Positions 8,140 to 17,178 of a DNA stretch of 64,000 nt are shown one piece after another (position 1 is the stretch's first letter; each line of letters begins with the position of its first letter). Under the pieces are notes generated by a model. It was not told the origin of the DNA. It made no database searches and saw only the letters and a list, made by a program, of their open reading frames with translations. A program made the translations under genes and the position numbers. Source of the stretch: Glacieibacterium sp038210595 (GTDB lineage Bacteria > Pseudomonadota > Alphaproteobacteria > Sphingomonadales > Sphingomonadaceae); contig JBBQWN010000002.1 of assembly GCA_038210595.1 (NCBI GenBank), positions 77,628 to 141,627 on the forward strand, read 5' to 3'.

Positions 8140-9132
8140 ATGGCGGGCATGCTCGACATGGACATGACGACGCTGGCGCAGACGCTGCGCGGCGGCTTTG
8201 CGTGGTGGGCGGATGAGCTGGCGGGAATGGTGCCCGCGTCGCTGCGGCGGCTCGCTGCGCCGCGTCCGGGCGTAACGGCCGTGCTCGTCGGCGAGACGTT
8301 CGCGCTGAGCCGCAATGGTGTGCCGCTGCCGCCTGCCGATCCGGCGCAACCGGTGGCGGCGGCGATTGTCTTGCCGGCGTCGCTGGTCCTGACCCGGACG
8401 CTGCCGCTGCCGGCCGTCGGGCGGCGCGACCTGGCGCAGCTGATCGCGCTGGAGATCGATCGGCTGATGCCGTTTCCACCGGGCAGCGCGGTGTTCGATT
8501 TCGAGACGGGTGAGCCGGCGGGCAATGGCCGCGTGCTGGTCACGGTTGCGGCGATGCCGCGCGCCACAGCCGCCGGGGCAGTCACCGCGGCGCGGTCGGC
8601 CGGGCTGGTGCCGCGCCGGCTCGGGCTGGCCAGCGGTTTCGATTTCCTGCCGCAGCTGGGCGAGCGCGGCTCGAGCGGCGCGGCGCGGTTCTGGTGGACC
8701 CTGGTTGCGGTGCTGGCCGCAGCCCTGGTGGCGACGCTGATCGTCCGCGATGTCCAGCGCACCCGCGCGCTGGATGCGCTGGTTACGGCGCACGGCGAGG
8801 GGGCCGCGAGCGCGCGGGCGCTCCGGCTGCGCGTGCTGGCCGAAGACGCCCGTCGCCGGACGTGGCTGGCGCGGCGCGAAGCCCGCGATCCACTGCGCCT
8901 GCTCGCCGCCGCTACCCGCGCCTTGCCCGACAATGCCTGGGTCCAGCGGCTCGATTTCGACGGCACGCGGTTACGGCTGGTCGGGTTCAAAAATGGCGGC
9001 GTCGATACGGTCGCGGCATTGCGTACCGCGGCGGTGTTCGGTGCCGTGCGACCCTCCAGCTCCGACATTGCGCCGCCGCAACCGCTGGGACAGCCGTTCG
9101 ATGTTACCGCCGAGCTGGCGAACCCGCGATGA
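8140..9132 (+). CDS. gspL: type II secretion assembly protein GspL (PilN-like C-terminus)
   Basis: A 331-residue bitopic inner-membrane protein. The cytoplasmic half (about 1-180) is a shortened actin-like domain with the GspL/PilM-like stretch LPLPAVGRRDLAQLIALEID. A single transmembrane helix lies near 185-203, then a periplasmic PilN/GspL ferredoxin-like domain. GspL binds GspE and GspM. The start is the ATG two bases past the gspJ stop; the stop overlaps gspM in an ATGA junction. Confidence 0.83.
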   Translation: MAGMLDMDMTTLAQTLRGGFAWWADELAGMVPASLRRLAAPRPGVTAVLVGETFALSRNGVPLPPADPAQPVAAAIVLPASLVLTRTLPLPAVGRRDLAQLIALEIDRLMPFPPGSAVFDFETGEPAGNGRVLVTVAAMPRATAAGAVTAARSAGLVPRRLGLASGFDFLPQLGERGSSGAARFWWTLVAVLAAALVATLIVRDVQRTRALDALVTAHGEGAASARALRLRVLAEDARRRTWLARREARDPLRLLAAATRALPDNAWVQRLDFDGTRLRLVGFKNGGVDTVAALRTAAVFGAVRPSSSDIAPPQPLGQPFDVTAELANPR

Positions 9133-9683
9133 TCGCCAGCCTGACCCTGCGCGAACGTCGTCTGATCGCCGGCGGCCTCGCGATTGCGGCGGTCCTGCTC
9201 GCCTGGTTACTCGTCGTTGCGCCGATCGTCGGCGGGTTCGGTGACCGGGCCGACGCCCGCGCCGAAGCGCTCATCCGCTACGACCGCGACGAGCGTGCCA
9301 TCGGCCAGTTGCCGTCGCTGCGCCGCGCTGCCGTTGCGCAGCGCCGCGACCGCGACCGCTACGTCATTGCCGCGCCGAGCGCGACGGTCGCTGCCGACCG
9401 GTTGAAGGAACGGTTGAGCGCGACCGTGCTCGCCGCCGGTGGCGAGGTGCGGCTGGTCGAGGACCTCGCGCGCAGCGGCGCTGTCGCGCGTGCCCGGCTC
9501 GACGCGCGGCTCGACCTGGCCCAGCTCGCGACGGTGCTGACCCGCCTGCGCGGCGAACCGCCGCTGCTCAGTCTCGATACCCTGACCGTCGCCACCGACC
9601 CGCAAGCCATCGTCACCCACGCCGGCCCCATGGATGTCCGCCTTGAAGCCTCTGCCGCTACCGCCGCGCCCCAGCCGCGCTGA
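9129..9683 (+). CDS. gspM: type II secretion protein GspM
   Basis: A 184-residue bitopic protein with a short cytoplasmic N-terminus, a transmembrane helix at about 11-35, a coiled Arg/Ala-rich segment and a small periplasmic domain. This layout and the position right after gspL identify GspM, which stabilises GspL and the platform. The sequence itself is poorly conserved in the family, so context carries much of the weight. Its 3' end overlaps the next gene by 50 bases. Confidence 0.8.
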   Translation: MIASLTLRERRLIAGGLAIAAVLLAWLLVVAPIVGGFGDRADARAEALIRYDRDERAIGQLPSLRRAAVAQRRDRDRYVIAAPSATVAADRLKERLSATVLAAGGEVRLVEDLARSGAVARARLDARLDLAQLATVLTRLRGEPPLLSLDTLTVATDPQAIVTHAGPMDVRLEASAATAAPQPR

Positions 9684-10185
9684 CCGCACCTGGTTGCCGG
9701 CGGCGCTCAGTGCGCTGCTCGCCACCGGGCTCGCCGTGCTCATCGTGCTGCCCAACGCCGAACCCCTGCCTGAGGGCGGCTTTGTCGCACCGCTGCGGCT
9801 GCCGCGCCTGGAGCCCGGCGTCCCGCTGACCGATCCGGTCATCGTGCAGCGCACCCTGTTCTCACCGACACGGCGCAATGACACTGGCGCCAAGACCGTG
9901 GACGGCAGCACGGTGATTATCGCGCCGCTGGGCGGTGCCCGGGTCGCCGGCGTGACGCTGTCGCCGGGCCGCTCGCGGGTGTTCATGGTGGCACCCAGCG
10001 GCAAATTGTCGACGCTCGGCCCCGGATCGCTCTATGAAGGCTGGCAGGTGGCAGCGGTGAGCACGGCGTCGGTGGTCTTCGTCCGCAATGGCGAGCGGTT
10101 GAACGTCGCGGTCGGCGGCGTCGCGGTCCGGCCCGGCCGTTCCTCCCTCATCGACCAGAATGCGGAAGAAGAAACCCCGTCATGA
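9634..10185 (+). CDS. gspC: type II secretion protein GspC/XpsN-like (HR domain)
   Basis: A 183-residue bitopic protein with a transmembrane helix at about 20-40. It has TLFSPTRR followed by a small beta domain (GGARVAGVTLSPGRSRVFMV ... LYEGWQVAAVSTASVVFVRNGE), which fits the homology region of GspC that contacts the secretin. There is no PDZ or coiled-coil end, so it is shorter than enterobacterial GspC and closer to the XpsN form. It overlaps gspM by 50 bases and meets gspD in an ATGA junction. An alternative name would be GspN. Confidence 0.72.
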   Translation: MSALKPLPLPPRPSRADRTWLPAALSALLATGLAVLIVLPNAEPLPEGGFVAPLRLPRLEPGVPLTDPVIVQRTLFSPTRRNDTGAKTVDGSTVIIAPLGGARVAGVTLSPGRSRVFMVAPSGKLSTLGPGSLYEGWQVAAVSTASVVFVRNGERLNVAVGGVAVRPGRSSLIDQNAEEETPS

Positions 10186-12299
10186 CCAGCCGCATTCCCG
10201 TCCTGCTGGCAACAGCGGCTCTGATCGCCAGCTGCGCACCACAACCCGCGCATCCGCCGGCGCCCCCGGAACCGCGCATGCCGACCTTCACCGGCGAAGC
10301 TGAGCCGGCGGCGGTCGTCGCCGATCCGCAGGTCCGCGCCACCGTCGTCGCCGGCCAGCCTCGCGCGCCAGTCAGCCCGCCGGTGGTGGTGGCCCCGAAG
10401 ACCGGCGACATCACCCTCAATTTCCCGGGCTCCGATGTCCGCGTCGTCGCCCAGGCGATTCTCGGTGATCAGCTGCACCTGCCGTTCGTGGTTGCTGGCG
10501 GGGTGACCAGTCCGGTAACGCTGGTCACCTCGACGCCGGTGCCGCGCACCGCACTGTTCGCATTGTTCGAGGATGCGCTCCGGGCTGGCAACCTCGCCGT
10601 CACCCAGGAGGCGGGCGTGTTCACCGTCCGGCAGCTTGATGCCGCCAAGGTCCAGGGCGTGCTCTCCGCGCCCGGCGTCAGCGGCTTCGCGACGGAAACG
10701 ATCCCGCTCCAGTACGTCAGCGCCGACGAGATCAAGAAACTGCTCGATCCGATCGTGCCGGGGGTCATCACGCGGACTGATCCGGGCTCGAACACGCTCG
10801 TCGTCGCGGGCACCACCGGCCAGCGCAACAGCGTTCGGGAGCTGCTTAAGCAGTTCGACGTCAACTGGCTGCGCAATATGAGCTTCGCTCTGATCGTACC
10901 GCAGCGCACCGACAGCCGGCTGATCGTCCCCGAGCTCGAAAAACTGATTAACGGCGAAGGCGCGCCGACCAGGGGGCTGGTCCGCCTGATCTCGATGGAA
11001 CGCCTGAACGGCATCCTGGCGATCACCGCGCAGCGCCAGTATCTCGACGATGTCCGCCGCTGGATCGAGATCCTCGACCGCGAGGGTGCCAACAACGAGC
11101 GGCGGCTATTCGTCTACAAGGTGCAGAACGGCCGCTCCAAGGAGCTCGCCAAGACGATCAACGCCGCGTTCGGTAATGGTGGCGGCGCGGCAACGGACAG
11201 CGGCCCCAGCCGCGACGACTTCTCGCTCGACGGGTCGCAGCGCGGCGGCAACGCGACCGGCACAGCACGCCCTGGCGACCCCGGCTATAACCCGCGCAAT
11301 CCGGTGAACGCGGTCACAGCGGCGGCGGCCGCAGCCGCGCAGCCCGGTACAAATCCCACCGCCGCCGCAGCAGCAGCCGCTGCGGCCGCGGCGAACGGCC
11401 CGCAGGCGATCATCTCCAGCGATGAGGCGAACAACGCCGTTATCGTCTTCGGCACGCCGCGCGATTTCGCGGTCGTCGAGGACGCGCTCCGCAAGCTCGA
11501 CATTCCACCACTGCAAGTGCTGATCGAGGCGGCGATCACCGAGGTGACTCTGAACGATGCGCTGCGCTTCGGCGTCCAGTGGAATTTCCAGGAGGGCAAG
11601 ACCAATTTCGCGCTTAGCGAAGGCGCGACGCGGTCGCCGATCACCATCTCGCCGGGCTTTTCGTTCTTCTTCGACAACGGCAAGTCGATCATGGCGGCTC
11701 TGAACGCGCTCGAGACGAGGACCAAGGTGAAGGTGTTGTCGGCACCGAAGCTGGTGGTCCTCAACAACCAGACCGCGGCGCTGCAGGTCGGCGATCAGGT
11801 GCCGATCGCGACCCAGTCCGCCGTCGGCGTCGTCAATCCCGACAGCCCGATCGTTAACTCGATCGAGTATCGCGATACCGGCGTCATCCTGAAGATCACC
11901 CCCCGGGTCAATGCCGGCGGGCTGGTGCTGCTCGATATCGCACAGGAGGTCAGCGACGTCGCCCAGACCAGCACCTCGAGCATCAATTCGCCGACCATTT
12001 CGACGCGCCGGATCGCGACCTCGATCGCGGTGCAGGACGGCCAGACGATCGCGCTCGGCGGGTTGATCCGCGACACCAACACCAAGGGCAAGACCGGCCT
12101 GCCGTGGCTGTCCCGCATCCCCCTCCTCGGTGGCTTGCTGTTCGGCCGGATCAACGACAGCGAGGTTCGCACCGAGCTGCTGGTGCTGCTCAAGCCGCGG
12201 GTCATCCGCACCGTTGACGACGGCACCGCGATCACCGACGAACTCCGCGCCCGCATCCGGACGGTCGAGCCGATCCGCAGCGGCGGTTCGCCGCCGTGA
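10182..12299 (+). CDS. gspD: type II secretion secretin GspD
   Basis: A 705-residue outer-membrane secretin. A lipobox IASC puts the lipidated Cys at position 18, so the secretin may be its own lipoprotein rather than needing a separate pilotin. N0 to N3 domains (about 70-420) are followed by the secretin domain with VGDQVPIATQ and the C-terminal LLVLLKPRVIR. Between N2 and N3, about residues 340-410, lies an unusual stretch rich in Gly, then in poly-Ala. It forms the T2SS outer channel. Overlaps at both ends are four bases. Confidence 0.95.
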   Translation: MTSRIPVLLATAALIASCAPQPAHPPAPPEPRMPTFTGEAEPAAVVADPQVRATVVAGQPRAPVSPPVVVAPKTGDITLNFPGSDVRVVAQAILGDQLHLPFVVAGGVTSPVTLVTSTPVPRTALFALFEDALRAGNLAVTQEAGVFTVRQLDAAKVQGVLSAPGVSGFATETIPLQYVSADEIKKLLDPIVPGVITRTDPGSNTLVVAGTTGQRNSVRELLKQFDVNWLRNMSFALIVPQRTDSRLIVPELEKLINGEGAPTRGLVRLISMERLNGILAITAQRQYLDDVRRWIEILDREGANNERRLFVYKVQNGRSKELAKTINAAFGNGGGAATDSGPSRDDFSLDGSQRGGNATGTARPGDPGYNPRNPVNAVTAAAAAAAQPGTNPTAAAAAAAAAAANGPQAIISSDEANNAVIVFGTPRDFAVVEDALRKLDIPPLQVLIEAAITEVTLNDALRFGVQWNFQEGKTNFALSEGATRSPITISPGFSFFFDNGKSIMAALNALETRTKVKVLSAPKLVVLNNQTAALQVGDQVPIATQSAVGVVNPDSPIVNSIEYRDTGVILKITPRVNAGGLVLLDIAQEVSDVAQTSTSSINSPTISTRRIATSIAVQDGQTIALGGLIRDTNTKGKTGLPWLSRIPLLGGLLFGRINDSEVRTELLVLLKPRVIRTVDDGTAITDELRARIRTVEPIRSGGSPP

Positions 12300-13147
12300 G
12301 CGTCAGGCGCGGCGAGGCCGGCTATGCTATGGTTACCGCGGTCCTCGCGATGGTGCTGTTCGCCTGGGCCGCGGTGACTATGCTCGATACCGCCCGCGGC
12401 ACGACGCAAAGCGCGCGCGCCACCGTCGTCCATGCCCAGCTCGCCGCCGCCGCCGATGCCGGGCTGGCGCTGGCGGTCGCCAACCTCGCGACCCCCGACC
12501 GGACCCGTCGCTGGGGCATCGATGGGCGGCCGCACCGGCTGCGCTTTGCCGGCACCGACCTGGTCGTTGTCGTCCAGGACGAACGCGGCAAGATCCCGAT
12601 CAACCAGATCACCGACGAACAGGCGCGCGCGATGTTCGAGGCGGTCGGCGTTACTGGCGAGCGGCTCGACCGCATGACCGATGGCTTCCTCGACTGGCGC
12701 GATGACGACGATGACGTTCGCGACTCCGGTGCCGAGGTTGGCGCTTATGCCCCCCTCGGTTACCGGCCGCGCAACGGCGGTCTGCGCTCCATCGAGGAAC
12801 TGGCGGCAATCAAGGGCATCGACCGCGCTACGATCGAACGCCTGCGGCCGATCGTGGCGGTATACAGCGACCAGCGCGAAGGTTTCGACGATACCAACGC
12901 GCTACCGGTGGCCTTGGCCGTGATGAGCGGCAACGGCCTCGATTCACCGGCGGTCATCCAGCGGCAACGCGAACTGTCCGGCCAGCGCACCGCGATCGAG
13001 CTTGCCGATGCGGGCTCGCTGATCGGCCGTGACCTCGACATCATCGTCGAGGCGAGCCGCCCTGGTGGGCTTCGCCTGCGGCGGACGACGATCGTCGAAC
13101 TGACCGGCCAGAGGGATCCGCCTTATGTCACCCGCCGGCGACTCTGA
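12296..13147 (+). CDS. gspK: type II secretion minor pseudopilin GspK
   Basis: A 283-residue protein starting at GTG. A 9-residue leader ends in Gly before YAMVT; as usual for GspK there is no Glu at +5. The hydrophobic helix is followed by the T2SSK core with DERGKIPINQI, DWRDDDDDVRDSGAE and helix-hairpin-helix-like LAAIKGI. GspK caps the pseudopilus. It ends the gsp set, but its last 23 bases overlap the next gene, so translation probably continues into it. Confidence 0.93.
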   Translation: MSVRRGEAGYAMVTAVLAMVLFAWAAVTMLDTARGTTQSARATVVHAQLAAAADAGLALAVANLATPDRTRRWGIDGRPHRLRFAGTDLVVVVQDERGKIPINQITDEQARAMFEAVGVTGERLDRMTDGFLDWRDDDDDVRDSGAEVGAYAPLGYRPRNGGLRSIEELAAIKGIDRATIERLRPIVAVYSDQREGFDDTNALPVALAVMSGNGLDSPAVIQRQRELSGQRTAIELADAGSLIGRDLDIIVEASRPGGLRLRRTTIVELTGQRDPPYVTRRRL

Positions 13148-14396
13148 CCGGCGGGGCGGATGGCGCGAAACCGCAGCGCTGCTGCTGCTGATCGCCGCCG
13201 TCACCTACAATCTGCCGCTGGCGCTGCTGAACGCCCATGTCGTCGGTGTCGGCCGCAATGCGCTGATCGGCGTCGAAGTCGTCATCATCGGTGCAGCATT
13301 GGTGCTGGCGGCCTCGCAGTGGCGCCCGGACATGACCCGCTGGGCGGCAATGATCGGAGTCTTCGTACTGTCGTCGGCGGTGCTGAGCCTGTTGCGTCAG
13401 GGCTTCGATCCCAAGTCGCTGCGCGACATGCTGATGATCGCGACCTTCGTCATGCTGGGCATGACGGTCCGCGAACCGACGGCGCGGCGGCTGTTCGTCG
13501 GCCTGCATTTCGCGATTCTGGCGGTGATGCTGTTCGAGGTGCTGGTGCCCAATGTCTGGGCGTCACTGGTCAATTCGCGCAGCTACGTCATCGCGACGCG
13601 GGGTTTCAGCGCCGACCAGTTCTACGGCGATCTCGAGCTATTCGGCGCGACCCGGCCCGACGAGCGCTATTTCCTGCCCGCACTCGGCTGGAACCGGGCG
13701 TCGTCGCTATTCCTCGAGCCGCTGTCGCTCGGCAATTATTGCAGCTTCGCGACGCTGATGATGATGGTGTTCTGGCGTGACTGGCGCTGGCCGCTGCGGA
13801 TCGCTCTGCTCGTCGGCTGGGCGTTGCTGCTGGTCGGCAGCGACAGCCGCTTCGCCGGCATTTCTTCGGTCCTGCTCGTCCTTGCCGCGCCGGTCCTGAT
13901 CCGCCTGCCGGCGGTTCTGGCGCTGGCCTACCTGCCGCTGGCGGTCGTGTTCGCCCGCATACTCAGCCGCGCGCTCGCCTGGAACCCGCTCGAGGACAAT
14001 TTTCCCGGACGGATCGCGCGCGGCATGAAGGGGCTGTTCAAGCTCGACGTCTATCAGCTGACCGGTTTCTCGGTGCCGACGCCGGCGCTCGCCGACAGCG
14101 GTATCGCGTATCTCGTCATGGCGCAGTCGCTTGCCGGCGTTGTCGTCATGCAGCTGTTCCTGTGGCTGACCGTCCAACCGCTGGACAAGCGCCAGCGGCT
14201 GATGCTGCATGGCACGGCGCTCAGTTTCGCGCTCAGCATCCTGGTCAGCATCTCGATGATGTCGATCAAGACCGCGGCGTTCTACTGGCTGTTCCTGGGC
14301 GTGCTGCTCACGCGGTCCGCACCGACGACAAGGCCCGCCGGCATCGCTGCCGGCGGGCCCCTGTCGCGTCGCGTGCCGATCGCTCAGCCGTTGTAG
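13125..14396 (+). CDS. putative surface-polysaccharide polymerase (Wzy/GumE-like membrane protein)
   Basis: A 423-residue protein with about ten hydrophobic segments. A long loop near residues 150-200 contains GWNRASSLFLEPLSLGNYCSF; a basic R-x-S-x-F/L-x-E-P-x-x-x-G pattern there is common in O-antigen/EPS polymerases such as GumE. The ATG lies 23 bases inside gspK, so it is coupled to the T2SS operon, although a polysaccharide job would fit the locus 3 kb downstream. Its 3' end overlaps the convergent RTX gene by 13 bases, and a perfect 12-bp hairpin lies inside its last codons. Ligase function is the main alternative. Confidence 0.6.
   Translation: MSPAGDSDRRGGWRETAALLLLIAAVTYNLPLALLNAHVVGVGRNALIGVEVVIIGAALVLAASQWRPDMTRWAAMIGVFVLSSAVLSLLRQGFDPKSLRDMLMIATFVMLGMTVREPTARRLFVGLHFAILAVMLFEVLVPNVWASLVNSRSYVIATRGFSADQFYGDLELFGATRPDERYFLPALGWNRASSLFLEPLSLGNYCSFATLMMMVFWRDWRWPLRIALLVGWALLLVGSDSRFAGISSVLLVLAAPVLIRLPAVLALAYLPLAVVFARILSRALAWNPLEDNFPGRIARGMKGLFKLDVYQLTGFSVPTPALADSGIAYLVMAQSLAGVVVMQLFLWLTVQPLDKRQRLMLHGTALSFALSILVSISMMSIKTAAFYWLFLGVLLTRSAPTTRPAGIAAGGPLSRRVPIAQPL
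14333..14360. terminator. bidirectional terminator hairpin inside the 3' coding end
   Basis: Perfect 12-bp stem (14333-14344 with 14349-14360) and a 4-base loop, GCGA on the minus strand as in the terminator at 887-912. It lies 24 bases past the RTX gene stop on the minus strand and within the last codons of the plus-strand gene. There is no clear T-run, only TTGT on the minus side. Confidence 0.65.
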
Positions 14397-16426
14397 ACGA
14401 TGGCCGTGCCGCCGAGCGCATCGGCGCTGAGCGAGAAGTTGTTGTTGAAGACACCGTCGAGGTGGACGGTGATTGCCGGTGTGCCGCCAGCACCGTCGAA
14501 GTCGATACGCAGGTCGCCGGCGGCATAGACCGCGGTGCCGGCGGCGCTGAACGCGCGGTTGGAGGCGTTGATCCGGTCGCCGACGGCGAAGTCGGTGATG
14601 GTGTCGCCGTTCAGGTTGGTGCTGAGGTCGCGGAAGATGTCGTTGCCGGCACCGCCGGTCAGGTGATCGAGCCCGGTAAGGCCGGTCAACGTGTCGTTGC
14701 CGTCGCTGCCGAACAGCGTGTCGTTGCCGTTGCCGCCGATGATCGTGTCGTTGCCCGACGAGCCGGTGATCGTGTCGTTGCCGCCGAGGCCGTTGATGTT
14801 CCGGATGCCGGTCAACGCGATCCCGGTCAGGTCGATGATGTCATCGCCGGTGGTGCCATTGATGACGACGCCGGTGAAGCCGCCGCTGCTGATCGCCTCG
14901 ATGCCGCTGATCGACGACCAGCTGATGATGACGCCGTTCTTGGTGGCCTGGATGGTGTCGAGGCCGTCGCCGCCATCGAAGCTGTCGATGCCCGCGGAAG
15001 GGCCGACCAGGAAGATGTCGTCGCCCTCGTCACCGAACAGCGTGTCGCTGCCGCTGCCGCCGTCCAACCGGTCGTTGCCGGCACCGCCATGCAGTTCGTC
15101 GCTGGCACCCTGGCCGAGCAGCGTATCGTTACCCTCGCCGCCGAAGAGGATGTCGAAGCCGGCACCGCCATCGACATAGTCGTCGCCGACCTGGCCATCG
15201 ATGGTGTCGTCCCCGAGACCGCCGAACAGGCGGTCGTTGCCGGCACCGCCAGTGATGTTGTCGGCAACCTTCGAGCCGGTGATGTTGTCGTCGTAGAAGC
15301 TGCCGCGGATTGCAGCGATGTCGCCCTCGTCGATCTGGATCGCGGTCAGGTTGAAGGTTGCCCCGACCCCGTCGGTGGCGACCGCTTCGATCGTGAAGTT
15401 GGCGAAGCCGCCCGAGTTGACCGCCTCGATCCCGCTGAAGTTGCTGCCGGTGAGCAGCAGCTTGGCGGAATCATTGTTGCCCTGGATGGTGTCGAAGCCG
15501 GCACCGCCGCGATAGGTGTCGAGGCCCGCGCCGCCGGCGTTGACAAGGAAGATGTCGTCGCCAGCTCCGCCCTCGAGCAGATCGAGGCCACCGCCACCGT
15601 TGAGTGTGTCGTTGCCGTTGCCCCCGACCAGGTGGTCGTTGCCGTTCCCACCGGAGATGATGTCGTCGCCGTTCCCGCCGGTGATGAAGTCATTACCGTT
15701 GCCGCCGCTGAAATCGACGATGTCGGTCAGCTGCAGCGCACCGAAGCTGATGACATTGTCGGCGTCGCTGAGGCGGACCTTGACGTTGGAAAAGCCGCCG
15801 GCCGAAATCTCGGCGATGTTGACGAAGCTGTTCAGCCCGATGGTGACGTTGTCGGCGATCGCCTCGATCGAGTTGGTGCCGGTGCCGCCGTCGATGTTGT
15901 CGAAGCCGTTGCTGAAACCGATGAGGAAGCGGTCGTCGCCACCGGCACCGTTCAGCGTGTCGTTGCCGGTACCGCCGTTGATCACGTCGCCGGCCGAGGT
16001 GCCGGTGATCGTGTCGGCACCCGCGCCGCCGCCGATCATGCCGATGCCGACAAGGTTGACGCCGGTGAAGTCGAGAACGTCGTCGCCGATCGAACCGATG
16101 ATGTTGACGTTGGTAAACCCGCCTGCCGAAATCTCCTCGACCCCGCTAATGAAGCTGAGGCCGATCAGGACGTTGTCGGCGCTCGCGACGATGCGGTCGA
16201 AGCCGATGCCGCCGATAACCCGGTCAACGCCCTCGCGCAGGCCGACATTGAACTGATCGTCGCCGGCGCCGCCGTCGAGGATGTCGTTGCCGAAGCCGCC
16301 GAAGAAGGTGTCGTTACCACCGCCGCCGGTCAGCGTGTCGGAGCCGCCCTTGCCGATAAAGGTGGAATCGCTGTCATCGACCGCCGTGATCGTGTCGTCG
16401 CCAGACGTGCCGGTGTAGGTCGCCAT
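14384..16426 (-). CDS. RTX (haemolysin-type calcium-binding repeat) secreted protein
   Basis: A 680-residue protein that starts MATYTGTSGDDTI and has no Sec signal. Many GGxGxDxxx nonapeptides (for example GGAGNDRLDGGSGSDTLFG) occur in several blocks, separated by longer beta-rich spacers that repeat the pattern GIEAISSGGF. These repeats bind calcium and fold as parallel beta-rolls outside the cell. The C-terminus (DTITDFAVGDRIN, then a hydrophobic tail) fits a type I secretion signal. No enzymatic domain is seen. No T1SS genes are nearby. The ATG is preceded by GGGGAA. It could be an adhesin or matrix protein for the exopolysaccharide. Confidence 0.9.
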   Translation of the reverse strand: MATYTGTSGDDTITAVDDSDSTFIGKGGSDTLTGGGGNDTFFGGFGNDILDGGAGDDQFNVGLREGVDRVIGGIGFDRIVASADNVLIGLSFISGVEEISAGGFTNVNIIGSIGDDVLDFTGVNLVGIGMIGGGAGADTITGTSAGDVINGGTGNDTLNGAGGDDRFLIGFSNGFDNIDGGTGTNSIEAIADNVTIGLNSFVNIAEISAGGFSNVKVRLSDADNVISFGALQLTDIVDFSGGNGNDFITGGNGDDIISGGNGNDHLVGGNGNDTLNGGGGLDLLEGGAGDDIFLVNAGGAGLDTYRGGAGFDTIQGNNDSAKLLLTGSNFSGIEAVNSGGFANFTIEAVATDGVGATFNLTAIQIDEGDIAAIRGSFYDDNITGSKVADNITGGAGNDRLFGGLGDDTIDGQVGDDYVDGGAGFDILFGGEGNDTLLGQGASDELHGGAGNDRLDGGSGSDTLFGDEGDDIFLVGPSAGIDSFDGGDGLDTIQATKNGVIISWSSISGIEAISSGGFTGVVINGTTGDDIIDLTGIALTGIRNINGLGGNDTITGSSGNDTIIGGNGNDTLFGSDGNDTLTGLTGLDHLTGGAGNDIFRDLSTNLNGDTITDFAVGDRINASNRAFSAAGTAVYAAGDLRIDFDGAGGTPAITVHLDGVFNNNFSLSADALGGTAIVYNG

Positions 16427-16503
16427 GATCGTAATTCCCCTGTGTGTTGCGGATTGTTGGTGCGGGGCTACGCGAGCGGCGTGACATCGTGATTACCGAA
16501 ACA

Positions 16504-17178
16504 TTACATGGGGCTCGGAACCGGCAGCGGAATTGGCAGTCCCCAGGGCGCGAATGAGGGTACCGCCGTAGCCGCCGGAGGTGCAGTCCCAGCACCGGTC
16601 GCCGCGACCTCGGCGCCTGGGAAGCGATAAAAGATGTGCCGGCCGATTACAGCGACACGGGTCAGCGCGGGCGCCCAGTAGGGATTTACATAGTCGGCGT
16701 GATAGTGCGTCGCGCGGCCGACCGTCGCCGCCCGCTGACCATCCAGCACTTGGGTCGCGACCGCGATCGCCTGCTGCCAGATGCGCGGGTCGCGACGCCG
16801 GGCCAGCGACCCATCGCACGTGAAGCTGAACTGGCAGCCGGTCCGCCGTTCGGAGCCCTGGTAGACGACGCCGCACACCGTCTTGGGAAAGGCCGGGTGG
16901 CGCAAGCGGTTCAGGATGACTTCGGCGACCGCCGCCTGGCCAGCCGCCGGCTCGTGACCGGCCTCGTAATTGATGGCCAGCGCCAGGCAATCTATGGCGG
17001 CGCGATGCGCCGGATCGTCCGCGGCGGTCGGGATCGTCACGGTCGCAGCCTGGGCAGCAGGAGCGCCCGGCTCGACCAGACGACCGAACGCAGCCGTAAA
17101 AGGTGCCGCCGTATCGGCATAGGCCGGTGCGGCGACCAGCAGGGCGCAGATCGGCAACATTACAATGCGTTGCAGCAT
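16504..17178 (-). CDS. SleB-type cell wall hydrolase
   Basis: A 224-residue protein. The ATG at 17178 gives a clean signal peptide (MLQRIVMLPICALLVAAPAYA); a longer frame upstream adds a basic stretch and is less likely. Residues about 65-190 match the Hydrolase_2/SleB domain: CLALAINYEAGHEP with the catalytic Glu, AAVAEVILNR, TVCGVVYQG and CQFSFTCDG, then THYHADYVNPYW. The C-terminus is a Pro/Ala tail. Family members cleave peptidoglycan glycan strands in the periplasm. Its role here is unknown; it might open the wall for secretion machinery. Confidence 0.9.
   Translation of the reverse strand: MLQRIVMLPICALLVAAPAYADTAAPFTAAFGRLVEPGAPAAQAATVTIPTAADDPAHRAAIDCLALAINYEAGHEPAAGQAAVAEVILNRLRHPAFPKTVCGVVYQGSERRTGCQFSFTCDGSLARRRDPRIWQQAIAVATQVLDGQRAATVGRATHYHADYVNPYWAPALTRVAVIGRHIFYRFPGAEVAATGAGTAPPAATAVPSFAPWGLPIPLPVPSPM

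Noticed and set aside
14384..16426. Periodic DNA repeats that might look like a CRISPR or tandem array
   Set aside because: The repeats follow 27-base protein nonapeptides with varied codons and no constant repeat-spacer pattern.
14162..16492. Long plus-strand open frame opposite the RTX gene (776 residues)
   Set aside because: It is the complement of the RTX repeats, giving a regular Val/Ala/Asp pattern; only the minus strand gives GGxGxDxxx repeats.
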